Source of the DNA: JBBQWZ01 sp038210135
GTDB taxonomy: Bacteria > Acidobacteriota > Terriglobia > Bryobacterales > Bryobacteraceae
NCBI GenBank assembly: GCA_038210135.1
Contig: JBBQWZ010000050.1
Span: 1-49,242 of the forward strand
Direction of reading: 5' to 3'
Length of the DNA: 49,242 nucleotides
Below the pieces are notes generated by a model. That model was not told where the DNA came from. It was given only the letters and a program-made list of their open reading frames with translations, and did no database searches. The translations under genes were made by a program, and so were the position numbers. Position 1 is the first letter of the stretch; every line of letters begins with the position of its first letter. Below, in pieces: positions 8,801 to 16,114 of the stretch.

Positions 8801-9218
8801 TCGGATTGCTGCCGTCGGCGTTCGCGATCCATAGGTTGTCGGCGCCGTCGCGATCGCTGATAAATGCGATCCGTTTCCCGTCAGGCGAATACCGCGGCAT
8901 CGAGTCGAACGCCATGCCCGTGACGACTGCCTTAGCCTCGCCGCCCTCGACCGGCATCGTATAAAGATCGCCGAGCAGCTCGAACAGAATGGTCTTGCCG
9001 TCGGGCGAGAGATCGAGCGAGATCCAGGTGCCTTCGTCGGCCGTGAATTCCACTTTGCGTTCCGGCTTGAGCGACAGGCCTTTCTTTTCGGCTTTCTTGC
9101 CCGCCTTGGTGGCATCCTTCTTACTGTCGGGAGCCGCCGGACTCTGGGATCGGCCGTTCGACACCAGCATCGACAGGCTCAATGCCCCGGCCAACAGGAG
9201 AACAGGAAGAAATCGCAT
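5829..9218 (-). CDS. Secreted beta-propeller amidohydrolase
   Basis: A large protein of about 1129 residues. It has a signal peptide (MRFLPVLLLAGALSLSMLVS). The N-terminal two thirds consist of TolB/WD40-like PD40 repeats, marked by recurring SPDGK and SPDG. The C-terminal third is an amidohydrolase domain with the metal motif VDIHAHWEVHH, a later GGHGEMQG segment and the typical ending SLEAGKMADLIVLNKDP. Family members hydrolyse cyclic or linear amides or peptides; the substrate here is unknown. Glycine-rich loops interrupt the propeller. ATG 9218 is chosen because it starts the signal peptide; the frame is open to 9242. It is divergent from the VWFA gene. Confidence 0.85.
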   Translation of the reverse strand: MRFLPVLLLAGALSLSMLVSNGRSQSPAAPDSKKDATKAGKKAEKKGLSLKPERKVEFTADEGTWISLDLSPDGKTILFELLGDLYTMPVEGGEAKAVVTGMAFDSMPRYSPDGKRIAFISDRDGADNLWIANADGSNPKQLSKEKQATVFSPAWTPDGEYVVVSLSGPASRGATELWMFSGVGGSGLKITKGAAVPVGPVAGPGGPGGGGAGVINGFGAWPTKDGQYFYFAGRAGGAGGGGGGRMQNTQIYRRNRLTGDEDSITFAQGNAFKPAVSPNGKTLIFATRFDTQTGLRVRNLANGDERWLKYPIQRDEQEARASRDLLPGYAFTADGSAILISYGGKIHRIEVATGADRVIPFTAKVSLDIGPNLNNYPQKIETGPVRARLTQSVRESPNGKRVAFSSLTELYTADIPASGNASAPTRKVSVGEHAREYQPSWSPDGQWIAYVTWSTAGGHIWKRRADGSGTPTQVTRTAAFYRDPVWSPDGTRIVALRTARQTRVNHPSDFTSPQPGLDIVWIPSAGGEAVMIAPSRGSGRPHFGPEPDRLYVYGPGGLASMRFDGTDRKVALTVTGPSRTPQPAPARDVQISPDGKYALALVTNHLYVMVIPHTGETPAINVRASSVPVKKLTTIPTDTFGWSGDGKTMTWTTGSTYFRQPITTVDWTPDPTGPAGGRGPRGDTEPAAAEGEKLEAAAKPPVKFPGQEIELPVERARYTPKGTVVLRGGTAITMKGDEVLKDTDIVITDNRIAAIGARGKVAIPGGAKIIDIKGKTVMPGMVDIHAHWEVHHQVLDTEDYTYLANIAYGVTSGRDPQTNTNDQFAYQDLVELGEMIGPRAWSTGPGVFSDSDFQSLDEAKNTIARYKKHFRTNFIKSYMVGNRQQRQWMVEACKEHQMIVTTEGGADFKLDLTHAIDGFSGNEHSLPVVPLFNDIVQLFAKTGTVYTPTLLVSYGGPMGENYWYKNEEMYKDKKLRRFIPQEVLYSKLARLQHYRDDEFIFPKIAAGATAILRAGGKIGLGGHGEMQGLQCHLEMWSMAMGGMKPHEILRMATLDSAAALGYASEIGSLEAGKMADLIVLNKDPLADIRNSNTIQYVMKNGEMWDGDTMDQVWPVQKKLAEMWWWKDRP

Positions 9219-9390
9219 CGGGGCAATTGTAGCAAGGCTCAAAGCGGATTCCGGACTCGCCGGTCATGCTTCGGAAAATAAATGCCGCCGTATGCCAGCA
9301 CCTCCGCCGATTCCCTTTGGGAAGCGAAATCCGCGCAAGCTGCACTCCGGCTCGGACGCCGCTGTACAATTGAATGCAAGGTCCGGAATC

Positions 9391-10437
9391 ATGCGCCCCA
9401 GTCTCGTCTTTTCCATCTTCGCGGTCACGGCGCTTCTCGCCGCTCAATCGGCGAAGCCGCCCGCCCCGCCTGCCGCCAATCCGCAGCAGGAACCCGCTAA
9501 CATCAAAATCGACGTAAACGAAGTCATCGTGCCGGTCACGGTGACCAACGACAAAGGCAAGTTTGTCTCCGATCTCGATCAGAAGGATTTCCAGATCTTC
9601 GATGAAGGTAAGGAGCAAAACATCCGCTTCTTCACGCGCGAGCGCAACCAGCCTGTGGTGGTCGGCTTCCTGATCGATCAAAGCAACACGAACCGCCTGC
9701 ACTGGAAGAATTATCAGGAATCCGCCATCGAGCTGGTGCTCACCCTGCTTCCCGGCGACAAACGCTATTCCGGGTATCTGGTCGGCTACAACACCGAAGC
9801 CGAACTGCTGGTGAACACGACATCGGATTCCGAAAAGCTGGTCGAAAAAATCCGTAAGATGAAGCCCGGTGGCGGAGCCGCCCTGTACGACGCCATCTAC
9901 ACTTCCTGTACCAACCGCGCCCTCGTCAAGGGCGAACCCGTCGAACCCCGCCGCATCATTATTATCGTGGGCGACGGTCACGATAACGCCAGTAAGAAAA
10001 CGCTGGACCAGGTCCTCGAAATCGCCCAACGCAACCTCGTGACGATTTACGGCGTTTCTACCGTCGCCTTTGGCTTTACGGCGGAAGGCGATGGGAACCT
10101 TCGCCGCCTGGCCGAAAAAACCGGTGGACGGGTCGAGTATCCCGGGCAAGGCGTTTACAACGACGTTTCCGGCTATCTCTCGACGCCCTCCGACGAAGGA
10201 AACTACGCTTATAAGGTCGGCACCGGCGGCTACGCTTCCGCCATCGCGACCGGCATGTTCAAGGCCGTCGCCAATGTCGCGGGCGAAATTACCACCCAGT
10301 ACATCCTTCGCTATATTCCCAACGGAACAGAGGAGGAGAAGGGTGCCGCGAAGACCTTCCGCAAGATCGAAGTCCGGGTAAATCTGCCAAATGTCAAAGT
10401 TCGAGCGCGCGACGGCTATTACCCGTTCAACCCGTAA
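9391..10437 (+). CDS. VWFA-related acidobacterial protein, exported
   Basis: A protein of about 348 residues with a signal peptide (MRPSLVFSIFAVTALLAAQS), a proline-rich spacer, then a domain with KIDVNEVIVPVTVTNDKGKFVSDLDQKDFQIFDEGKEQ. That opening is the hallmark of the VWFA-related domain family common in Acidobacteria (TIGR03436 type). A VWFA-like core follows, with a degenerate metal site around VVGFLIDQSNTNR. The function is probably extracytoplasmic protein or ligand binding; no partner is clear. The frame is open upstream to 8989, but ATG 9391 begins a good signal peptide. Confidence 0.85.
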   Translation: MRPSLVFSIFAVTALLAAQSAKPPAPPAANPQQEPANIKIDVNEVIVPVTVTNDKGKFVSDLDQKDFQIFDEGKEQNIRFFTRERNQPVVVGFLIDQSNTNRLHWKNYQESAIELVLTLLPGDKRYSGYLVGYNTEAELLVNTTSDSEKLVEKIRKMKPGGGAALYDAIYTSCTNRALVKGEPVEPRRIIIIVGDGHDNASKKTLDQVLEIAQRNLVTIYGVSTVAFGFTAEGDGNLRRLAEKTGGRVEYPGQGVYNDVSGYLSTPSDEGNYAYKVGTGGYASAIATGMFKAVANVAGEITTQYILRYIPNGTEEEKGAAKTFRKIEVRVNLPNVKVRARDGYYPFNP

Positions 10438-10499
10438 CCGATAAGCCCAATAAGGACCGCGGCACCAAACGAGAAGCTTCTGCTTCTTTCTAAAAAATC

Positions 10500-11318
10500 A
10501 TGGCTCTCCTGGCTTTAGCCACCGCCAACTACTCGCTGCTCACCCACACGATGGGTACCAGCCAGAGCCTTACCATCGGCATCCTGCTTGAAGATCCCGC
10601 CGAAAACCTGGTCCATGTCCGGCTGCGCCGCGATTGGTGGGCGCTCCACGAGGAAGGCAGGCTCGATCTCGAAGACATCGAGATTCTTGAGGTCCTCGAA
10701 GACGACCTGCGCGCCAAGTCCCAGGAATTCGGCGCTGCCCGCTTCTTCCGCTGGCTGGAGGATTCGCTCTCGAACACCCTCCGCGTTACCGATCGCGAAG
10801 CGGTGACGGTCGATAGCATCGTCCGCTCGCTCGACCGGCTGTACCGCCAGCATGTCGCCCCCAAGATCCTGCCATTCCGTACCCACCTTCCGGTTTATAC
10901 CCTGCGGGCGGCCGCCGGACGCTTTCTCGAAAATCAACAGATCGAGGAAGAAGGCTGGGAGGAAACTCCCTCGGACCTGCGCCTGACCGAAGACCTGTTC
11001 ATCGCCCACATCAACGGCCGCAGCATGGAGCCGAAAATCCCGGACGGCAGCCTCTGCGTCTTCCGGCTCAACGTCGCCGGATCCCGCAACGGACGCCTCG
11101 TCCTGGTCGAGAACCTGCGCGAAGGCGGCAATAACCGGTACACGGTGAAGCGCTACCGCAGCGAGAAGACCAAGTCCGCCGGCGACCCCGAAAACGAAGC
11201 CTGGTCCCATGGCCGCATCCGCCTCGAACCCCTCAACCCGGAATTCGACGCCTGGGACATCGACCCAACCGATGGCCAGGTCCGCGTCATCGCCGAATTC
11301 GTCCGCGTCCTCCCCTAG
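10500..11318 (+). CDS. S24/LexA-like peptidase protein without a recognisable HTH
   Basis: A protein of about 272 residues whose C-terminal half is an S24 (LexA/UmuD/CI) peptidase domain. The nucleophile serine is S175 in HINGRSMEPKIPDGSL and the general-base lysine is about K217 in RYTVKRYRSE. The N-terminal 160 residues start with SLTIGILLEDPAENLVHVRLRRDW and do not show a helix-turn-helix as LexA or CI would. It may be a self-cleaving or regulatory protein acting on a non-DNA partner, which is inference. The start is uncertain: ATG 10500 or ATG 10551. Three class D hairpin repeats follow directly. Confidence 0.75.
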   Translation: MALLALATANYSLLTHTMGTSQSLTIGILLEDPAENLVHVRLRRDWWALHEEGRLDLEDIEILEVLEDDLRAKSQEFGAARFFRWLEDSLSNTLRVTDREAVTVDSIVRSLDRLYRQHVAPKILPFRTHLPVYTLRAAAGRFLENQQIEEEGWEETPSDLRLTEDLFIAHINGRSMEPKIPDGSLCVFRLNVAGSRNGRLVLVENLREGGNNRYTVKRYRSEKTKSAGDPENEAWSHGRIRLEPLNPEFDAWDIDPTDGQVRVIAEFVRVLP

Positions 11319-11319
11319 C

Positions 11320-11409
11320 CAGTGGCATAGGCCTCCGGCCTGTGCAAACCAGTGGCATAGGCCTCCGGCCTGTGCAAACCAGTGGCATAGGCCTCCGGCC
11401 TGTGCAAAC
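11320..11409 (+). repeat. Class D hairpin repeat, three exact 30-bp tandem units
   Basis: Three identical 30-bp units start at 11320, 11350 and 11380. Inside each, GCATAGGCC and GGCCTGTGC pair around a TCC loop, giving a 9-bp stem with one G-T wobble. They begin just after the S24 peptidase stop. Two more copies lie at 40682-40732. Confidence 0.9.
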
Positions 11410-11508
11410 TAAACACCCACGACCCAAACATCTAACCCCCTGATTCCAAAAGCTCACTGCCAAGTAACCCGAATCCTCACCCCAACCGTCCTCTCCCCGA
11501 AGCTTATA

Positions 11509-12756
11509 ATGAAGGACGTGGTTCCTACGGCATTCGAGCAACCGGTGGCGTCTCTAACCCCGGTCCTGGAGCGAGGCAGGCTCAAAACCGCCGGCGCCCG
11601 GAAAGCGCTCGCCGGTTTCTTCCTATCCGGCCTGATCTTCAGCTTCCCCGGAGCCATTCTGCCCGTCTGGGGCCACCATCGGACCTGGGATTACTCGGTC
11701 GTCGGAGGCTATTTCCTCTTCACCGTCCTCGGCGTCCTCGCGTCCACCTGGATCGCCCCGCCGCTTCTGCGGCGCAAAGGCATCGGCTGGGTCCTCACCG
11801 CCACTTGCACCCTCGCCGCCGTGGCTCTCCTGTACCTCGCCGCCGTCTCCCCGCCCTTCTCCCCCTGGTATCGCATGGGCGGACTCCTGGTCCTCGGCAT
11901 CGCCGGCGGAGCCCTCCATTCCGCCATCTTCCACGGCATCCATTCCATCTACAGCCACGACTCCGCCGCCACCGTGAACCTCGCCGGCATCCTCTTCGGA
12001 CTGGGCTGCCTGGTCATGGCCCTGCTCGTCTCCGAGACCTTCTTTCTCTATACCGCCCCCAGCATCCAAATCCTCACAGCCGTCGTCCCCGCGCTCTACG
12101 CCGTCCTCTATGCCCGCAGCCGCTTCGACGAACACGAAGTCCCCATGCAGGCCTCGCCCCGGGAACTCCTCCGCGACGTCCGCTCGCCCGGCGCTGTCCT
12201 GCTTGCTCTCCTCGTATTCTTCCAATTCGGAAATGAATGGGCCGTCGCCGGCTGGCTGGCCCTGTTCATCATCCAGCGCCTGGGAATCAGCCCCGCCACC
12301 GGACTCAGCCTGCTGGCCCTGTACTGGTTCGCGCTTCTCGTCGGCCGGGTCATAGCGCAATCCATGCTGCCCCGCGTCTCGCACGCGAAAATCCTGTTCG
12401 CCAGCTCCGTCGCCGCCGTCTTCGGAACCCTGCTGCTGCTGGTCACCAACAACGTCGGCGGAGCCGTCGCCGGTATCCTCTGCATCGGATCCGGCTTCGC
12501 CCCCATCTATCCCTTGGTCGTAGAAAAGATCGGCCACCGCTTTCCCGATTACCACCCCGGCTTCTACAACGGCCTGGTTTCCCTAGCCTTCGCCGGAGGC
12601 CTCCTGGCGCCAGCCAGCATCGGCTGGTTCGCCAGCGAATGGGGAGTCCGCGCCGTGTTAGGAGTCCCCTTCGCCGGCTCCATCGCCGTCTTCGCCCTGG
12701 TCGTTCTCATCTGGGTAGAAGCCCGTTTCGAGGCCAAGTCCGGCAAAGCAACCTAG
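11509..12756 (+). CDS. MFS transporter
   Basis: A 415-residue polytopic membrane protein with about 12 hydrophobic segments arranged as two six-helix halves. The halves are separated by a charged loop near residue 205 (ARSRFDEHEVPMQASPRELL). The general pattern, including GGYFLFTVLGVLAST early and GFAPIYPLVVEKIGHRFPDYHPG late, is closest to sugar/FucP-like and related MFS members. The substrate cannot be told from sequence. The gene stands alone, with class A and C repeats 3' of it. Confidence 0.8.
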   Translation: MKDVVPTAFEQPVASLTPVLERGRLKTAGARKALAGFFLSGLIFSFPGAILPVWGHHRTWDYSVVGGYFLFTVLGVLASTWIAPPLLRRKGIGWVLTATCTLAAVALLYLAAVSPPFSPWYRMGGLLVLGIAGGALHSAIFHGIHSIYSHDSAATVNLAGILFGLGCLVMALLVSETFFLYTAPSIQILTAVVPALYAVLYARSRFDEHEVPMQASPRELLRDVRSPGAVLLALLVFFQFGNEWAVAGWLALFIIQRLGISPATGLSLLALYWFALLVGRVIAQSMLPRVSHAKILFASSVAAVFGTLLLLVTNNVGGAVAGILCIGSGFAPIYPLVVEKIGHRFPDYHPGFYNGLVSLAFAGGLLAPASIGWFASEWGVRAVLGVPFAGSIAVFALVVLIWVEARFEAKSGKAT

Positions 12757-13116
12757 GATCAGGCTACTGCGCGCATTGAACCCGGAGCGTAAAGCGACGG
12801 GACTTCCGATTCCAATCAACCCGCCAGTGAGGGCGGGGACTCCGCTCCATCTGACACAGCCTACTACGACCCCGCTCCCCCATCTCAGCCACAATTCCGT
12901 GCTCCCACCCAGCAGAGAACCACCAAAAGGCGGACTTCGCTCGAGCCGTGGTCTCCCCGCTCGAAAAAGAAAATTACGAACGCCGAACCTCCCCAGGTCC
13001 GCCGTCCCTGTACCGCGCGCTGCTCGTTAATTCACTCCTTGCATGCTCCCGCAATGGCCGTTTTCCCGCGTATCCTAACGGCGGAGCTTATACTGCAATG
13101 CTGGGAGGGTAAAAAG
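12757..13116. other. Intergenic stretch with A and C hairpin repeats
   Basis: This 360-bp gap holds a class A then a class C repeat near its left end. The rest shows no coding potential I can support. A TATACT hexamer at 13089-13094 and a strong GGGAGG ribosome binding site at 13103-13108 mark the approach to the OmpA-like gene. Confidence 0.5.
12781..12838 (+). repeat. Compound repeat: class A then class C hairpin
   Basis: Class A core at 12781-12801 has one extra A in its loop (GTAAA). After a spacer containing TCCGATTCCAAT comes class C at 12820-12838, with CCCGCC and GGCGGG arms and a GTGA loop region. The same order and a near-identical spacer recur at 23111-23167. Confidence 0.8.
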
Positions 13117-14016
13117 ATGAGTGGACCGGGGCACATCGTCAGCGAACACAACGCCGAGGGAATCTGGGGCAGGCTTTCCAACTTCGACACCGGCAGCGCC
13201 GTACTCAAGATCGAGCATCGGACGTTCTTGGAACAGAATGTCGCCCCCATCCTCAGGGCTGGTGGAAGTCTGCGCCTCATCGGGCTGGCCAGCCGCCTCG
13301 GGGACTTCGACCGCAATAAGGTATTGTCGCGCCACCGGCTGGACAGTGCGATCACCTTCTTGAGAGCGGCCGCGCCAACCGGTTTCTTAATCGCTCGCGA
13401 CGAAGCGCAGGGCGAACAGGCGGCTATCTGGGCGGGCGTCACCGAGGAACACGACAACAACGAAGTTTGGAGAAGTATCATCTTCTCCGCCTGGCGGAGG
13501 CACGATCCTCCGCCGCCTCCACCCCCACCCCCTCCCCCACCACCACCGACAATCCATGTGGTCCCGCCACATCCCGCGGGCGGCACGCGCTTTCGCCTTC
13601 GAACAATCTTCGGAGCGAGTTTCGGTCTGACCGGCGTCGTGGGCGCGGAAGGTCTATTCTTTGACATTCTCGATGTCGAACGTCAAATGCTGTGCGGATA
13701 CGAGCTCCGTGGAATCTCCATCGGCCACGGAAGTCCGATTTCGGTCTCGCTGGGCGGCGACTGGAACGACTTCACCACCCTACGCCCCATGAGCGTGGGC
13801 AACTTCGGCGGCCTCGCACGATTCCTTGGCGTGGGCGTGGGTCCCCATAGCGCGAGCGGCTTCGAGCTGGCTCCGCTGGCATGCCCTCCCATCTCATTCA
13901 TGCCGTTTAACAGCGGTTTTCAAGCTGGCGTGAGTATCGGCTTAGGAACCGGCGTCGTCACCCGAAGCTTCATCCCCTACCGGGTATCGGATGCCTGGTG
14001 GCCCCACCACGGCTAA
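13117..14016 (+). CDS. OmpA-like domain protein with polyproline linker
   Basis: About 299 residues from ATG 13117, chosen for its GGGAGGG ribosome binding site; the frame is open to 13039. Residues about 15-115 resemble an OmpA-like C-terminal domain: GSLRLIGLASRLGDFDRNKVLSRHRLDSAITFL is the usual peptidoglycan-binding helix-strand pattern. A run of about 15 prolines near residues 130-145 follows. The C-terminal 150 residues, rich in glycine and aromatic residues, match nothing I recognise. There is no signal peptide. The caspase-like gene follows 28 bp later, so the two probably form an operon. Confidence 0.65.
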   Translation: MSGPGHIVSEHNAEGIWGRLSNFDTGSAVLKIEHRTFLEQNVAPILRAGGSLRLIGLASRLGDFDRNKVLSRHRLDSAITFLRAAAPTGFLIARDEAQGEQAAIWAGVTEEHDNNEVWRSIIFSAWRRHDPPPPPPPPPPPPPPTIHVVPPHPAGGTRFRLRTIFGASFGLTGVVGAEGLFFDILDVERQMLCGYELRGISIGHGSPISVSLGGDWNDFTTLRPMSVGNFGGLARFLGVGVGPHSASGFELAPLACPPISFMPFNSGFQAGVSIGLGTGVVTRSFIPYRVSDAWWPHHG

Positions 14017-14044
14017 AATGCCGCTTGTTTGAAAGAGGTACCGT

Positions 14045-14530
14045 ATGGATCCCGCACGCCTTCATCTCAACGTTGTGGATCGCTCGATCGACCCGTCGCT
14101 CGCCATCGCGCGCCAAACCTATCCGGACCACATTCCGGCTAACAGCGTCTGGGAAATGGTGGACGGCATCCTCGAACGCGTGCGCGGCGCCCGCTCCGCC
14201 GACGGCGCCACCGGGGTCGTCATCGGCTTCCTCCGCATCGTCGCGCATGGCAACATCGGCGTCCAGTATATGGGCGACTCCCATACCACCAGCAACCAGC
14301 GGCAGATGATGACCGTCGATGCGAACGGCCATCTGATGAACCGCGGTACCTTGCTGCAGCTTCGCGGCTATTTCGGCTCCGGCGCCATCGTCGAACTCCA
14401 CGGCTGCCATGCCGGAGGCGGACCCTGGGGTCAGCAACTTGTCCGCGAACTCGAAGGCCTATGGGGCGTCCGCGTCCGCGCCAGCGCCGCCACCCAGTAT
14501 TTTTCCACTCCCGGACTGGACTATATCTGA
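14045..14530 (+). CDS. Small caspase-like (DUF4347-like) protein
   Basis: A 161-residue protein. The segment FLRIVAHGNIGVQYMGDS (H68) and the later AIVELHGCHAGGGPWGQQLVRELEGLWGVRVRASAATQ (C121) match the pattern of DUF4347 and other clan CD caspase-like domains: strand, His-Gly, then strand, Gly-Cys, helix, strand. H68 and C121 would be the catalytic pair. DUF4347 is usually part of very large secreted proteins, so a free-standing copy is unusual. It has an AAAGAGG ribosome binding site and follows the OmpA-like gene by 28 bp. Proteolytic activity is inferred. Confidence 0.55.
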   Translation: MDPARLHLNVVDRSIDPSLAIARQTYPDHIPANSVWEMVDGILERVRGARSADGATGVVIGFLRIVAHGNIGVQYMGDSHTTSNQRQMMTVDANGHLMNRGTLLQLRGYFGSGAIVELHGCHAGGGPWGQQLVRELEGLWGVRVRASAATQYFSTPGLDYI

Positions 14531-14619
14531 CCCGGCCAATCAGATCGCCCGAACCGAGCCGCAACCACCCCGAGGCGCGATCGTCAGATCGCGCACCAAT
14601 CGCCCCGTCCAGGCCTGAA

Positions 14620-14639
14620 CCCGGAGCGTAAGCGACAGG
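14620..14639 (+). repeat. Class A hairpin repeat
   Basis: The core is CCCGGAGCGTAAGCGACAGG, with one arm mismatch relative to the consensus. It is flanked by GAA and ACC and lies between the caspase-like gene and the M20 peptidase gene. Confidence 0.75.
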
Positions 14640-14689
14640 ACCGTAATTTCACTCGTCAGATCGCGGCCACTACCCAACCCGGCCCTATA

Positions 14690-16096
14690 ATGAAAGTTCC
14701 CGCCATGCCTGCACCTGCGTCCATCCGTCCGGCCGTCGAAGCCTACGTCCACGAGCACAGCGCCCGCCTGCTCGACGAGCTGAAAGCTCTGCTGCGCATC
14801 CCCAGCATCTCCACGCTTCCTGAAAACAAGCCCGACGTCGCGCGCGCTGCCGCCTTCGTCGCCGACGCCCTCAAAGCCGCCGGACTCGAAAACGTCGAAG
14901 TCATCCAGACCGCCGGACACCCCCTCGTCTACGCGGACCTGCTCCACGCCGCCGGCAAGCCGACCGTCCTCTGCTACGGCCATTACGACGTCCAGCCGCC
15001 GGATCCGCTGGAGCTCTGGCACACTCCGCCCTTTGAACCCACCGAACGCAACGGCAACCTGTACGCGCGCGGATCCGCCGACGACAAAGGCCAGATGTAC
15101 ATGCACATCAAAGCCGTCGAAGCCCTACGCGCCATCCTCAAAGACGGTCCCTTCCCCGTCAACCTGAAATTCCTCATCGAAGGCGAAGAGGAAGTCGGCG
15201 GAGCCGCCGTCGCCAAGTACGTCGAAGAAAATCCGGCGAAGCTGAAAGCCGACGTCGCGCTGGTCTCCGACACCGAGCTCTTCGCCGAAGGCGTTCCGAC
15301 CCTCTGCGTCGGTCTCCGCGGCCTCCTCTACATGGAAGTCGAAGCCACCGGCCCGTCGAAGGATCTACACTCCGGCATGTACGGCGGAGCCGCGCCCAAC
15401 GCCGTCTTCGGCCTCATCGAACTCCTCGCGAAGGCTAAGAATGCCGACGGCATCATCCAGATTCCCGGCATCTACGACGACGTTCAAAAGCCCGCGCCCG
15501 CCGAACTCGCCAGCTGGTCCACGCTCCCCCATACCGATGAGGAATTCCGCGCCGAAACCGGAGCCAGCGCCCTCACCGGCGAACCCGGCTTCACCGTTCT
15601 CGAACGCATCTGGGCCCGTCCCACTCTCGAAGTCCACGGCATCGCCGGCGGCTTCACCGGAGCCGGTGCGAAAACCGTGATCCCCGCCAAGGCCACCGCG
15701 AAAGTTTCTATCCGCCTCGTGCCCACGCAGGACCCCGCGAAGGTCATCGCCGCCTTCAAAGCCTTCGTCGCCGCGAACACGCCCAAAGGCATCCAGACCG
15801 AAGTCCGCCTCTTATCTGGTGGACCCGCCATCATCGTGAATCCCGACCACCCGGCCATCGATACCGCCGCCCGTTGCTTCGCTGAAGTCCTCGGACGCCC
15901 CACCGTTTTCGTCCGCTCCGGCGGCTCCATCCCCATCGTCGGAGATTTCGCCAAGCACCTGCACATCCCTACGATCCTGATGGGTTTCGGCCTGCCCGAC
16001 GACGGCCTCCATTCGCCCAACGAAAAGTTCAAAATCGCCAATTATTATATGGGCATCATCACCATCGCCCATTTCTTTTCGCAATACGGAAGTTGA
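14690..16096 (+). CDS. M20-family dipeptidase
   Basis: A 468-residue metallopeptidase of the M20 family, closest to carnosinase/CNDP-like dipeptidases. Zinc-site motifs are GHYDVQPPDP, GSADDKGQ and the catalytic-ligand segment IEGEEEVGG. The dimerisation (lid) domain follows LRGLLYMEVEA...DLHSGMYGG. Near the C-terminus, GFGLPDDGLHSPNE supplies the last metal ligand. It is probably cytoplasmic, as there is no signal peptide. ATG 14705 is an alternative start. MurJ follows 18 bp later and may be co-transcribed. Confidence 0.9.
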   Translation: MKVPAMPAPASIRPAVEAYVHEHSARLLDELKALLRIPSISTLPENKPDVARAAAFVADALKAAGLENVEVIQTAGHPLVYADLLHAAGKPTVLCYGHYDVQPPDPLELWHTPPFEPTERNGNLYARGSADDKGQMYMHIKAVEALRAILKDGPFPVNLKFLIEGEEEVGGAAVAKYVEENPAKLKADVALVSDTELFAEGVPTLCVGLRGLLYMEVEATGPSKDLHSGMYGGAAPNAVFGLIELLAKAKNADGIIQIPGIYDDVQKPAPAELASWSTLPHTDEEFRAETGASALTGEPGFTVLERIWARPTLEVHGIAGGFTGAGAKTVIPAKATAKVSIRLVPTQDPAKVIAAFKAFVAANTPKGIQTEVRLLSGGPAIIVNPDHPAIDTAARCFAEVLGRPTVFVRSGGSIPIVGDFAKHLHIPTILMGFGLPDDGLHSPNEKFKIANYYMGIITIAHFFSQYGS

Positions 16097-16114
16097 TTCG
16101 CCGACGCTATTTTT

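Noticed and set aside
8989..9390. N-terminal extension of the VWFA protein frame
   Set aside because: The open frame continues upstream through the opposite-strand amidohydrolase gene, but ATG 9391 begins a good signal peptide and the extension has no domain character.
11623..12555. Long minus-strand open frame opposite the MFS transporter (310 codons)
   Set aside because: The low-complexity Gly/Asp/Glu composition is the reverse-strand shadow of a GC-rich membrane protein gene.
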